Shown here: positions 1 through 5,886 of the stretch, piece by piece
Position numbering within the stretch: the first letter of the stretch is position 1
Layout of the letters: each line of letters opens with the position of its first letter
Virus record (IMG/VR): IMGVR_UViG_3300025586_000019
Location: 1-30,935 of that record
Source: a virus
Reading direction: 5' to 3' (one strand)
DNA: 30,935 nucleotides
Position numbers and translations under genes: made by a program
Notes under the pieces: model-generated
The model's input: only the letters and a program-made list of their open reading frames with translations
Databases searched by the model: none
Told to the model about the DNA's origin: nothing

Positions 1-56
1 TTATGGCGGTCGCCTTTGCTTTTAATTTAGAATGAGTATAAATAAGAAAAGATAAA

Positions 57-146
57 ATGAAATTAGGGTTGTTACATTTAGATTGGCAGGTCGTTCTAGT
101 CGGCAGTAATGCGAATAACAGTGGCAACGATAAGAAAAATAAATAA
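57..146 (+). CDS. Small 29-residue hypothetical peptide
   Basis: Unrecognised. A short complete frame opens at ATG 57 and closes at TAA 144-146; it begins MKLGLLHLDWQVVLVG and ends in a polar tail rich in Asn and Lys. The upstream purine stretch (AAGAAAAG) is only a weak ribosome site. The 56 bases before it hold the tail of a truncated frame and nothing I can identify. It may be real, since this end of the window is packed with very small genes, but composition alone cannot prove it. Confidence 0.35.
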   Translation: MKLGLLHLDWQVVLVGSNANNSGNDKKNK

Positions 147-173
147 GTATTATTCATTTACTTAGGAGGTAAA

Positions 174-521
174 ATGAAAAAACTAATGATTACATTGGTA
201 ATAATTATATTGGCAATGAGCCTATCCGCAGAATACATCTTGCGGAATGCTGAAAGCGGTACTAAATTTGAAGAATTTGAATATCTGCAAGGCGGGATAT
301 TGTTTCGTTTTGATTTCAAGCAGGTCGATGTTCCGGGAATAGAAGGCGAAATAACGAAGATTTGGAGATACAAGGAGATTTGGCTTCCGGATACGACCGA
401 TAAAACTGCTCTTAATGAGATAATCAAAGATGAAAAAATTGGAGATAAAGCAAAATCTGATAATCTTGAAATTTGGAGAAGAAATACAATAAAATCTAAG
501 CAAATATTGAGGATAAAATGA
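174..521 (+). CDS. Secreted hypothetical protein with signal peptide
   Basis: Unknown function. Residues 1-19 form a classic signal peptide (Lys-Lys, then a run of Leu/Ile/Val, then SLSA) with probable cleavage before EY, so the mature protein of about 96 residues should be exported to the periplasm. No lipobox Cys is present. The mature part is polar and charged with no recognisable motif. The start is set by a strong AGGAGG 8 bases upstream. Its stop overlaps the start of the next gene (ATGA), so the secreted protein and the following membrane protein are probably translationally coupled and may work together, for example in lysis or in altering the host envelope; that role is inference. 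Confidence 0.7.
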   Translation: MKKLMITLVIIILAMSLSAEYILRNAESGTKFEEFEYLQGGILFRFDFKQVDVPGIEGEITKIWRYKEIWLPDTTDKTALNEIIKDEKIGDKAKSDNLEIWRRNTIKSKQILRIK

Positions 522-925
522 ACCCGATCTGGAGAAAGATTTTATATGTATTATCGTTCTGGATTTACTTCATGGCAACCGGAGTGACGGAAGCGATGAC
601 CTGGAAGGGGAATATTAATCCGGATATTTATCATTACTGGCGAGCTGTCGAGTGGGCTGGATTAATTGCTTTATTTATATCGTTTCTTCTGGTGAATGGC
701 ATTCAAAAAACCTGGGAGAATCTTAAAATTGCGATATGTGCTACAATTTCCGGAGTTGGCATTTACGAGTTGGTATTCTGCAAAACAGCTTATGGTGATT
801 GGATGTACCATAAGACTTCGAGGTGGCTTTTTATATCAGAACATCCATCAAACTGGTTTTGGATTGGTTTGATAATTGTTTGCAGTATTTTTATTATTAT
901 AATGATAAGAAGTAAAAAGAATTAA
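518..925 (+). CDS. Polytopic inner-membrane hypothetical protein
   Basis: Unknown function. The 135 residues contain about four hydrophobic segments (roughly 8-26, 45-62, 71-88 and 110-129) and a basic C-terminus (RSKKN), consistent with an inner-membrane protein. It is rich in Trp, many near predicted membrane boundaries. It starts inside the stop codon of the preceding secreted-protein gene (ATGA). A holin-like role is possible because a probable peptidoglycan peptidase lies downstream at 3449, but four segments and no family motif make this only a guess. Confidence 0.65.
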   Translation: MNPIWRKILYVLSFWIYFMATGVTEAMTWKGNINPDIYHYWRAVEWAGLIALFISFLLVNGIQKTWENLKIAICATISGVGIYELVFCKTAYGDWMYHKTSRWLFISEHPSNWFWIGLIIVCSIFIIIMIRSKKN

Positions 926-932
926 AATGATA

Positions 933-948
933 CCCGGGGACCCCGGGG
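933..948. repeat. GC-only palindrome
   Basis: An uninterrupted GC tract in a very AT-rich neighbourhood: CCCGGGG, one A, then CCCCGGGG. CCCGGG occurs twice and the two halves are reverse complements. There is no T run after it, so it is not an ordinary intrinsic terminator. It lies between the membrane-protein stop and the AAGGAGG of the next gene. Confidence 0.5.
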
Positions 949-974
949 ATTAAATAAAATAAGGAGGTGCTGAA

Positions 975-1259
975 ATGCCACCAAAAGAAAAAGGAATCAA
1001 AGAAATTGTAGAATTAGCTGATGCTGTAATTGCTTTCGCTGAAGAAGCAAAGGAGAAAGCAAAAAACGGGTATACGCTTATTGAGATTGCTGGATTTTAT
1101 GATAATGTGACTGACATCATAAAAGAAGGCAAGGACTACAAAGAAATGCTTGAAGAAGGAAAAGACATCGATGTTGAGGAAGCGAAAATTCTTGCTGATA
1201 AACTCAAAAAGCTTGTTTTCACTATCGTAGAACTTTTCATCAATTTGAAAAAAAAGTAA
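975..1259 (+). CDS. Small acidic helical hypothetical protein
   Basis: Unrecognised 94-residue protein, rich in Glu, Lys, Ala and Leu, predicted almost wholly helical. Residues 9-30 (IVELADAVIAFAEEAKEKAK) look amphipathic, and the C-terminus (KLVFTIVELFINLKKK) is a hydrophobic helix ending in lysines. AAGGAGG 7 bases upstream gives a clear start. It is followed after 12 bases by a small membrane-protein gene, so the two probably share a transcript. Charged helical proteins beside small membrane proteins are common in phage lysis regions, but nothing here proves that role. Confidence 0.65.
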   Translation: MPPKEKGIKEIVELADAVIAFAEEAKEKAKNGYTLIEIAGFYDNVTDIIKEGKDYKEMLEEGKDIDVEEAKILADKLKKLVFTIVELFINLKKK

Positions 1260-1271
1260 TAGGTTAATATC

Positions 1272-1463
1272 GTGGAAACAATTAAAGATATTCTTATTTA
1301 CGTTGCTGCCGGTAGTGTTGCTTGTTTAGCTTTAGGAGCGTTATTCACTGAAATCGGTAAGCATATCAAAGGGAAGGATATTTTTGATTGGCTCGGTGCT
1401 TTTTTTACGTCACTCGGAAAGATTTTGAAAAGCATTAAAAATCTTGGAAATGGAAAGAAGTGA
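1272..1463 (+). CDS. Small membrane protein, holin-like
   Basis: A 63-residue protein starting at GTG. It has a hydrophobic N-terminal segment (about residues 6-27, ILIYVAAGSVACLALGALFT), a second weaker hydrophobic stretch (about 38-50) and a lysine-rich tail. One or two membrane spans with a basic C-terminus fit the general form of phage holins, and a probable murein peptidase is encoded downstream, but no family signature is visible. The stop codon (1461-1463) touches the first bases of the structured RNA candidate at 1462-1539. Confidence 0.5.
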   Translation: METIKDILIYVAAGSVACLALGALFTEIGKHIKGKDIFDWLGAFFTSLGKILKSIKNLGNGKK

Positions 1464-1539
1464 GTCTATGGCAGCTACATCTCTTATGTGTGAATTAAGT
1501 AGCCGGAGATGGGAACGTATGAGTCCTGGTCATAGACTC
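1462..1539 (+). ncRNA. Candidate structured leader RNA with pseudoknot
   Basis: Seen in sequence: an outer stem pairs 1462-1472 with 1529-1539 (9 Watson-Crick pairs GAGTCTATG/CATAGACTC, extended by G-U and C-G). Inside, GCTAC 1474-1478 pairs with GTAGC 1499-1503, and ATCTC 1479-1483 in that hairpin's loop pairs with GAGAT 1506-1510 beyond it, giving an H-type pseudoknot. GAGTC at 1521-1525 can compete for the 3' strand of the outer stem. The element ends about 10 bases before the GAGGGAG ribosome site of the gene at 1557. I do not recognise a known riboswitch or ribozyme class. A cis-regulatory leader or a phage small RNA are both possible. Confidence 0.45.
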
Positions 1540-1556
1540 TTTAAATTGAGGGAGAA

Positions 1557-1652
1557 ATGTCTATTGGTGAATGGTTATTAATTAGTGTAATTATTTTTTT
1601 AATTTGTGAAGTAATTTGTATTTTAGTTTCAATAAGGAAGGGGAAGAAATGA
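1557..1652 (+). CDS. 31-residue single-span membrane peptide
   Basis: Complete small frame starting at ATG 1557 behind GAGGGAG. It has a polar start (MSIGEW), one hydrophobic helix of about 20 residues (LLISVIIFLICEVICILVSI) and a basic end (RKGKK). Its TGA overlaps the ATG of the next gene (ATGA at 1649-1652), which supports real, coupled translation. The form resembles phage spanin/holin-type or other membrane micropeptides; function is unknown. The structured RNA candidate lies just upstream. Confidence 0.6.
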   Translation: MSIGEWLLISVIIFLICEVICILVSIRKGKK

Positions 1653-1939
1653 AGGAAACAAAGAAAAAAGTAGTGGAAAAAGAACTATCGGTTGAATCAT
1701 CTAAACCAAAAAACGAAATGATTGAAACAAGCTTAGATGAATTAACAAAAGGAATTTATAGTTTTGGTGATTTAGTAGGTAGGATTGTTTATGGATTTAA
1801 TACAAAATCAGAAGAAAACAATCCGCCAGGACCATATCGGTCAATCGGTGATTTAATTGAGGATTTACCCAGAGAATTGCAACGACTTAATAAAATACTT
1901 TGTGAACACATGAAGGAATTAGCAAAAGCATTATTATAA
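1649..1939 (+). CDS. Hypothetical soluble phage protein
   Basis: Unrecognised 96-residue protein. The frame could be opened further upstream, but ATG 1649 is chosen because AGGAAGGGG sits just before it and it overlaps the stop of the membrane peptide. The N-terminus is Lys/Glu-rich (KETKKKVVEKEL), the middle has a proline-glycine patch (NNPPGPYRS) and the C-terminus is helical (LPRELQRLNKILCEHMKELAKALL). It may bind the membrane peptide with which it is coupled; that is inference. Confidence 0.55.
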   Translation: MKETKKKVVEKELSVESSKPKNEMIETSLDELTKGIYSFGDLVGRIVYGFNTKSEENNPPGPYRSIGDLIEDLPRELQRLNKILCEHMKELAKALL

Positions 1940-1950
1940 CAGGAGAAAAA

Positions 1951-2124
1951 ATGAAAATCATACTGGGTAATATTGCAACAATAATTTATGTCCTTTTTTG
2001 TATTCCGGTTTTTATTTTTCGTATTATCGGAGTTTCTTTGGATATTATAACGGAAGAATATTGTAAATTAATTAATGAAATGCCGGATAGTTGGTTTGCG
2101 TGGGCTTTTTGGAGGGTAAAATGA
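1951..2124 (+). CDS. 57-residue membrane protein
   Basis: Complete small frame with AGGAG 6 bases before ATG 1951. Residues about 5-30 are hydrophobic (ILGNIATIIYVLFCIPVFIF), followed by an acidic middle and a Trp-rich end (SWFAWAFWRVK). One membrane span is likely. It ends in an ATGA overlap with the next frame at 2121, the first of three consecutive ATGA overlaps up to 2353. Function unknown. Confidence 0.55.
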   Translation: MKIILGNIATIIYVLFCIPVFIFRIIGVSLDIITEEYCKLINEMPDSWFAWAFWRVK

Positions 2125-2177
2125 AGAGAGCAATATTGATTTTGGTTTTAGTTTTGGTAAGAAAGAGGAAGAAATGA
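2121..2177 (+). CDS. 18-residue peptide, duplicated signal-sequence start
   Basis: A mini-frame reading MKRAILILVLVLVRKRKK. Its first 11 residues equal the start of the secreted protein at 2350, because a 44-bp direct repeat (2112-2155 and 2341-2384) duplicates that gene's RBS and first codons. After the repeat it gains a short basic tail and stops, overlapping the next start (ATGA at 2174-2177). It is best read as a remnant of the duplicated 5' end that now serves as a translational relay into the zinc-ribbon gene. Whether the peptide itself does anything is unknown. Confidence 0.45.
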   Translation: MKRAILILVLVLVRKRKK

Positions 2178-2353
2178 TAATATTAAAACTTTGTCCTTTT
2201 TGTGGAGGAGAAGCTGAAATGTCAAAAGAAGAAGATTTCCTTATTTGCAAGATTGAATATCCAATCATTAAGTGTAAGAAATGTCATTCGAGGACTGCTA
2301 AATGCGAAGATGAAAAATTAGCAATCGAAACGTGGAATAAGAGGGTAAAATGA
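2174..2353 (+). CDS. Lar-like zinc-ribbon protein (restriction-alleviation family)
   Basis: A 59-residue protein with the layout of the Lar/restriction-alleviation-like phage family: N-terminal LCPFCGGEAEM, a central CKKC pair, and a C-terminal E-x-W-N-K-R signature (IETWNKR). The two Cys pairs should bind one zinc. Lar of Rac prophage relieves type I restriction, but most phage members are uncharacterised, so an anti-restriction role here is inference. It starts and stops in ATGA overlaps, and the whole gene sits between two copies of a 44-bp direct repeat, as if inserted in front of the secreted-protein gene. Confidence 0.7.
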   Translation: MIILKLCPFCGGEAEMSKEEDFLICKIEYPIIKCKKCHSRTAKCEDEKLAIETWNKRVK

Positions 2354-3015
2354 AGAGAGCAATATTGATTTTGGTTTTAGTTTTTATATCCGGATTATTA
2401 TGCGGAGCGGATATCTCTTTTTATAACACGACTAAAACATTAGGAAACGATACTTTCCTGGATTTCTACAGATTGGAAATCGAAGGGAAGGCATATGGAA
2501 GTTTGGAGATTGAATCGATGTATGAATGGCTTGCCGAAGATGATACGGTTTATACTTCTTACCGGTTAAAAATTCCCTACAAATGGAAAAACTTGAAAAT
2601 ATCTATTACCAGAATTGAAATTGAAAAGCAGGAAATATTTCTGAGTCAATTAGATTTACGTTATTTGCTTGAAAAAAGCTGGTTGGTTTCCGCTGATATT
2701 GGTATTGGAAGTCAATGGATGACAGTGAAAGAAGGAAAATTACAAAAGAAGTGGAAATTTATTCTTGGGAAAAGGCTGGAAAAAGAAATAGCTCTTTGGG
2801 GTATAAATCTAAAAGTGAAATCAGAGACAGATTTTAGCACTTCAAACTTCCAGAAATTTCAAAATGAATCTAAATTAAAAATTGGATTTTTACTTGGTAA
2901 GGCAAATATTTTCGGAATTAAAATACCAGGAGTTTATTTTTCATTTTTATATGAAGTTAAGTATTACAAACAGCGATCAACGAACAGGATGACCGGGTTT
3001 GAATTTTCTTTTTAG
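2350..3015 (+). CDS. Secreted outer-membrane beta-barrel-like protein
   Basis: A 221-residue exported protein. Residues 1-20 are a signal peptide (KR, then ILILVLVFISGLLCGA) with probable cleavage before DIS. The mature part is rich in alternating hydrophobic/polar strands with aromatic residues (for example YRLKIPYKW, GVYFSFLYEVKYY) and ends in Phe (GFEFSF), the pattern of Gram-negative outer-membrane barrels recognised by the BAM machinery. About 8-10 strands would fit. A phage-borne outer-membrane protein could change host surface properties or block superinfection; this is inference. It closes the ATGA-coupled chain. Confidence 0.6.
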   Translation: MKRAILILVLVFISGLLCGADISFYNTTKTLGNDTFLDFYRLEIEGKAYGSLEIESMYEWLAEDDTVYTSYRLKIPYKWKNLKISITRIEIEKQEIFLSQLDLRYLLEKSWLVSADIGIGSQWMTVKEGKLQKKWKFILGKRLEKEIALWGINLKVKSETDFSTSNFQKFQNESKLKIGFLLGKANIFGIKIPGVYFSFLYEVKYYKQRSTNRMTGFEFSF

Positions 3016-3056
3016 GTATCGGTGTTGAACATTAATATTTTGCTTTTCTATGTGCG

Positions 3057-3100
3057 ATAGGGGTTAGACTGCCATCCCCCTATGAGAAAAAATTGGCAGT
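3057..3100 (+). ncRNA. Candidate H-type pseudoknot leader
   Basis: ATAGGGG 3057-3063 pairs perfectly with CCCCTAT 3077-3083, leaving a 13-base loop. ACTGCCA 3068-3074 in that loop pairs perfectly with TGGCAGT 3094-3100 downstream, across an A-rich linker. Two 7-bp stems in 1,2,1',2' order define an H-type pseudoknot. It lies in the 135-base gap after the outer-membrane-protein gene and 50 bases before the start at 3151, so it may control that gene or act as a separate RNA. I do not recognise a known class. Confidence 0.5.
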
Positions 3101-3150
3101 GTATAAAGTGAATTTTCTTTTTAAAAATAAATACAAGGAAGGTAAGAAAA

Positions 3151-3438
3151 ATGACAACTCCGGAATTTAGAAACATTTTAGCAGAAAGTGAACATTACGA
3201 AGATTTCTGCGATGAGCTCGATGCTTTTGTGGCAAAACACAATCTCGATGGAACTTGGGAAGCAAACGGCATTAAGTATTTTGAAGACGAACACGACTCA
3301 AACTTTACCCAAGAGGAATTGGATGAGTATATCGAACATCACGGATTAGATGGAGACACAACAACTACACAGGATTCTTTTATTTATCATTGGTATCTGA
3401 TTTATTTAGAACATGTGAGGGGTTTACAGGTCTCATAA
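3151..3438 (+). CDS. Acidic hypothetical phage protein
   Basis: A 95-residue, strongly acidic protein behind a good AAGGAAGG site. Asp/Glu are spread throughout (EHYEDFCDELDAF, QEELDEYIEH) and it contains two similar histidine-glycine-leucine-aspartate patches (HNLDGTW and HHGLDGD), which may reflect an internal repeat. High acidity can indicate DNA mimicry, as in some anti-restriction proteins, but no ArdA or Ocr signature is visible. Function unknown. The pseudoknot candidate at 3057-3100 is its leader. Confidence 0.6.
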   Translation: MTTPEFRNILAESEHYEDFCDELDAFVAKHNLDGTWEANGIKYFEDEHDSNFTQEELDEYIEHHGLDGDTTTTQDSFIYHWYLIYLEHVRGLQVS

Positions 3439-3448
3439 TTCAGTTATA

Positions 3449-4015
3449 ATGTATATTCTCGATCATAAAAAATTCTGTTTACAGGAATTAGTTTGGAAAT
3501 CGATTTATGATTATTATCAAGCTAAGGGTCAATTATGGGTTTTATGGAGAAAGTTTGATCCGAATTTCCTGAAAACCTTAGAGCAACTTCATTCTATTTT
3601 CGGAACTGCTGTCATTAATAATTGGAGTTTCAAGAATCCAATAAGCTGGCTCAATAACCAGGTTTTTGAACATTCCGGAGCGAGACCTTTAAATCTCGTA
3701 TGCAATCCCAGTGAATGTGAATTTTTTATAGCCGGAAATCCATTTATTATTGCAAGTGAAAAAAAGCTTTGGGGTCAAGGAACGACTCATTGCGATTGGA
3801 ATACTGCTGATGTTAAATTCAAACGATGCTATTCTGATAAATATGAAAGACGTAAAAAGAATTATGATGAGATCCGTGAACAGATATTAGATAATCCTGA
3901 ATTGTTTCCGTATATTACAGTTCTGGAAAGTGGTGATTATGCTCCTACTTGGCTGCATGTTTCAACAGGTAACTTTGATCATGAAAATAGAAGTGTGAGG
4001 ATCGTAAAACCATAA
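3449..4015 (+). CDS. Putative M15-type murein peptidase (endolysin-like)
   Basis: A 188-residue protein with features of the D-Ala-D-Ala carboxypeptidase/M15 fold used by phage endolysins: a HSGARPLN segment, a central THCDWNTADV stretch that could supply the first zinc His and Asp, and a late TWLHVS that matches the W-x-H-V zinc-binding motif. M15 enzymes cut peptidoglycan cross-bridges and release progeny. The match is divergent and made by eye. No clear ribosome site precedes ATG 3449, which suggests coupling to the gene ending 10 bases upstream. The stop codon (4013-4015) lies inside the right end of attC-like site D. Confidence 0.5.
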   Translation: MYILDHKKFCLQELVWKSIYDYYQAKGQLWVLWRKFDPNFLKTLEQLHSIFGTAVINNWSFKNPISWLNNQVFEHSGARPLNLVCNPSECEFFIAGNPFIIASEKKLWGQGTTHCDWNTADVKFKRCYSDKYERRKKNYDEIREQILDNPELFPYITVLESGDYAPTWLHVSTGNFDHENRSVRIVKP

Positions 4016-4058
4016 CAGCCACTCCTTCCCTTCGGAAAGGTAGTTTGTTGTTATGGGC
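4010..4058 (-). repeat. attC-like recombination site D
   Basis: Read on the minus strand: outer box GCCCATAAC, spacer, inner arm ACTACCTTTCC, 4-base loop, inner arm GGAAGGAGT, spacer GGCT, outer box GTTATGG. The inner arms match except for two unpaired bases (A and T) on one side, the hallmark extrahelical bases of integron attC sites. It follows the restriction cassette and shares its ACTACC...GGAGTGGCTGTTATR framework with site E at 18058-18126. The site is nearly symmetric, with GTTAT ends on both strands. Confidence 0.65.
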
Positions 4059-4072
4059 ATCCTTAATAAACA

Positions 4073-4654
4073 TTATTTTGACCATACAATGTGACCATTA
4101 ACATCATTTTCTTCAAATACTTCTAAAATTTGAGCACAAAATTTCATCGTTTCTGTGTCTCCAATTTTCTTTGCAGCTTCATAAAGGCGGATAAACATTT
4201 TTTTCCCAGTTTCTGTTTGTTTATAATTTTTCTTTCTAAAATTATGTGTTTAACAAAGTGTTTGTCCATTCTCAATTGTAGCCTTACCACCCTTGTCTTT
4301 TGGTTTAATGTGATCAACGTGAATTTCCACTCCATCTTTCCGGCTTCGCCCACAAATTACACAACGATAATCGTCTCTTTTAAGAATTATTTCTTTTTGT
4401 GCTGGCGTAAAATTTTCTAATTCCTTTTTTACTACAAACTCAGGATCATATTTATAAACACCTTTTGCTATTTTTATTAAAAAACCATTTTGATGCAATT
4501 GTCTTATTTGTCTATCTGGGTCTCGAAAAATGTTACCAGTCCTGTTTCTAAATTCTTCTACTACCCAATCAACAATTTCTGGATGGTGGATATTACGATT
4601 AGGATTTTTCTTAAAAAATTCTATTATAATTTCTTTTTGTGTAATATTACTCAT
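4073..4654 (-). pseudogene. HNH restriction endonuclease interrupted by a stop codon
   Basis: A type II restriction endonuclease partner of the adjacent methyltransferase. N-terminal residues about 1-75 look like a winged helix (HHPEIVDWVV, then RQIRQLHQNGFLIKIAKGVYKYDP); residues about 85-135 hold an HNH/zinc domain (YRCVICGRSR, VDHIKPKDKGG, NGQTLC). Right after NGQTLC a TAA (4250-4252) interrupts the frame, but the same frame continues for 58 well-formed codons (THNFRKKNYKQTETGKKMF ... VNGHIVWSK) to TAA 4073-4075. The lost part includes the HN of the HNH core, so the 134-residue product is probably inactive. One base change would restore it. It starts 1 base after the methylase stop. Confidence 0.75.
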
Positions 4655-5461
4655 TTAAAACTCCAACATATTAGTTTCTTTAAAAATTCTCGTTTTTGAT
4701 AATTCACAATATTTTGGGTCAATATCAACACCAACACCATATCTTTTATTATTAACTGCTTCAATTATTGTTGTACCACTACCAATAAATGGGTCAAAAA
4801 CAACATCTTTCTGAAAACTAAACAATTTTATACATCTGTATGGTAGCTCTCTTGGGAAAGGAGCAGGATGACCAATTCTTTTTTTACTCTCTCCATTAAA
4901 TGTCCATAATCCATTAGTCCAATCCATAAATTCCTTTTTACTCATATCAGAAATTTTTGTTCCATTTGTTTTTTTCCATTGATCTTTAAATAATATTACA
5001 ATTAATTCAACAGGAGCAATTACATATGGTGCAGAAGCTTTCATCCAGCTTCCCCAAGCAGTTCTTCGAGAAATATTACCTTCATTCCATACGATTGTTG
5101 AATGATATTTCCACCCAACTTCTTGTGCAATTCTTGTAAGGTCTGAACCCACACTTCTATGTCCGCCTTTATTTTTATCTAATGGTATATTTAATAAAAA
5201 TCTTGCTTGGGTATTACTCCAATCATAACAATTTTTCATCCATTTTTCAGAAAATTCTAAATACGTTTCATATGATAATTCGTCATCGTTTGAATTGTAG
5301 TCAATCCCCACATTATACGGTGGCGATGTTACAATAAGATCAATAAACTCAGAAGAAAATAATTTTTTATTTAATATATCTCCCTTATATAGCAAGAACT
5401 TATCATCATCATAATAAAGAAATTTTTTACCTAAATCGTTTTTTATTTCACTTAAATTCAT
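4655..5461 (-). CDS. Type II site-specific DNA methyltransferase
   Basis: A 268-residue amino-methyltransferase (N4-cytosine or N6-adenine). The catalytic motif IV TSPPYNVG lies near residues 45-52 and the S-adenosylmethionine motif I FDPFIGSGTT near 222-231, so the motif order is the beta type (IV before I). YGVGVDIDPKYCELS follows as motif II. It protects host or phage DNA against the cognate endonuclease encoded directly downstream. With the endonuclease broken, it may now act alone as an anti-restriction or epigenetic modifier. Recognition sequence cannot be read from the sequence. It is the first gene of a cassette-like unit with an AT-rich 70-base leader. Confidence 0.85.
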   Translation of the reverse strand: MNLSEIKNDLGKKFLYYDDDKFLLYKGDILNKKLFSSEFIDLIVTSPPYNVGIDYNSNDDELSYETYLEFSEKWMKNCYDWSNTQARFLLNIPLDKNKGGHRSVGSDLTRIAQEVGWKYHSTIVWNEGNISRRTAWGSWMKASAPYVIAPVELIVILFKDQWKKTNGTKISDMSKKEFMDWTNGLWTFNGESKKRIGHPAPFPRELPYRCIKLFSFQKDVVFDPFIGSGTTIIEAVNNKRYGVGVDIDPKYCELSKTRIFKETNMLEF

Positions 5462-5527
5462 AATAAAACCTTTTTTATTTACAAATCTTTCACTTCAAAT
5501 TTAATGTCAATGAGTTTAATAAAGGAT

Positions 5528-5601
5528 GCCCATAACAAACGTGCCCACAAACAACGAGAAGAACATTTGAAAGAGTCGTGGCACACGTGAAACATTATGC
5601 G
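5528..5601 (-). repeat. attC-like recombination site A
   Basis: Minus strand: outer box GCATAATG, inner arm ACGTGTGCCAC, about 29 bases of loop, inner arm GTGGGCACGT, outer box GTTATGGGC. The inner arms pair with one extra base on one side. The gene at 5606 ends 4 bases before it. The GTTATGGGC end belongs to the start of the restriction cassette and matches that cassette's far end at 4050-4058. Confidence 0.6.
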
Positions 5602-5605
5602 AAAC

Positions 5606-5863
5606 TTAGTCTCTTTTTTTTCCCCAGTCATTATCTTGGCAATTTTCACATTCTACCCAATCACCAGATAACATTTCTTGAACATAATCTTGAATGCAAA
5701 ATCCAGGAGCACCTTCTTCTTTCATTGATTTTACGCCTTTTTTTATTGCATCAGAACATTTTTTGCAAGGGCAATTAAATATTTTCAATTCTTTAACTGC
5801 ATCTAAATTCTCAATCACGTCTCTTATTTCTTCAACTGTGTTTAATTTTTTTTCTTTGTTCAC
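5606..5863 (-). CDS. Cassette-borne Cys-rich hypothetical protein
   Basis: An 85-residue protein starting at GTG behind a strong AAAGGAGG. It contains NCPCKKC around residues 29-35, a lone FC around 56, and VECENC near 71-76, which together look like a zinc-binding knuckle. The rest is charged and helical. It is the only gene of a 357-bp cassette-like unit between sites A and B and ends just before site A. No known family is recognised; zinc or nucleic-acid binding is a guess from the Cys pairs. Confidence 0.65.
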   Translation of the reverse strand: MNKEKKLNTVEEIRDVIENLDAVKELKIFNCPCKKCSDAIKKGVKSMKEEGAPGFCIQDYVQEMLSGDWVECENCQDNDWGKKRD

Positions 5864-5886
5864 AACAACCTCCTTTATTTAACTTC

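Larger units (their letters stand above)
2112..2384 (+). repeat. 44-bp direct repeat pair around the Lar-like gene
   Basis: Positions 2112-2155 and 2341-2384 are identical. Each copy contains GAGGGTAAA, the ATG and the first 11 codons of the signal-peptide gene at 2350. The 185 bases between the copies hold the end of the mini-frame and the zinc-ribbon gene. The arrangement suggests duplication of the recipient junction when the small gene was acquired. Confidence 0.85.
4016..5535 (-). mobile_element. Restriction-modification gene cassette
   Basis: A unit of about 1.5 kb between the predicted G/TT crossover points of attC-like sites A and D, carrying a methyltransferase gene and its restriction endonuclease gene. 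Its ends are complementary: GTTATGGGCATCCTT occurs at 4050-4064 and its exact reverse complement at 5522-5536. In a circularised cassette these would be the two outer boxes of one site and would pair perfectly, as known for integron cassettes. Cassette status is inferred from these ends; movement is not shown. Confidence 0.6.

Noticed and set aside
1462-1539. tRNA gene or retron msr
   Set aside because: The closing stem is longer than a tRNA acceptor and there is no T-loop GTTCRA. No reverse transcriptase lies nearby, so neither fits.
2174-2353. Stop-codon reassignment, suggested by the TAA in the HNH gene
   Set aside because: TAA, TAG and TGA all end well-supported genes throughout the window, including the coupled ATGA junctions, so an altered code is not needed.
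3057-3100. Type III toxin-antitoxin RNA
   Set aside because: A pseudoknot upstream of a gene recalls ToxI, but there are no tandem repeats and the downstream 95-residue protein does not resemble ToxN.
3151-3438. ArdA anti-restriction protein
   Set aside because: It is acidic and of a suitable context, but the ArdA motifs are missing, so it is left unnamed.
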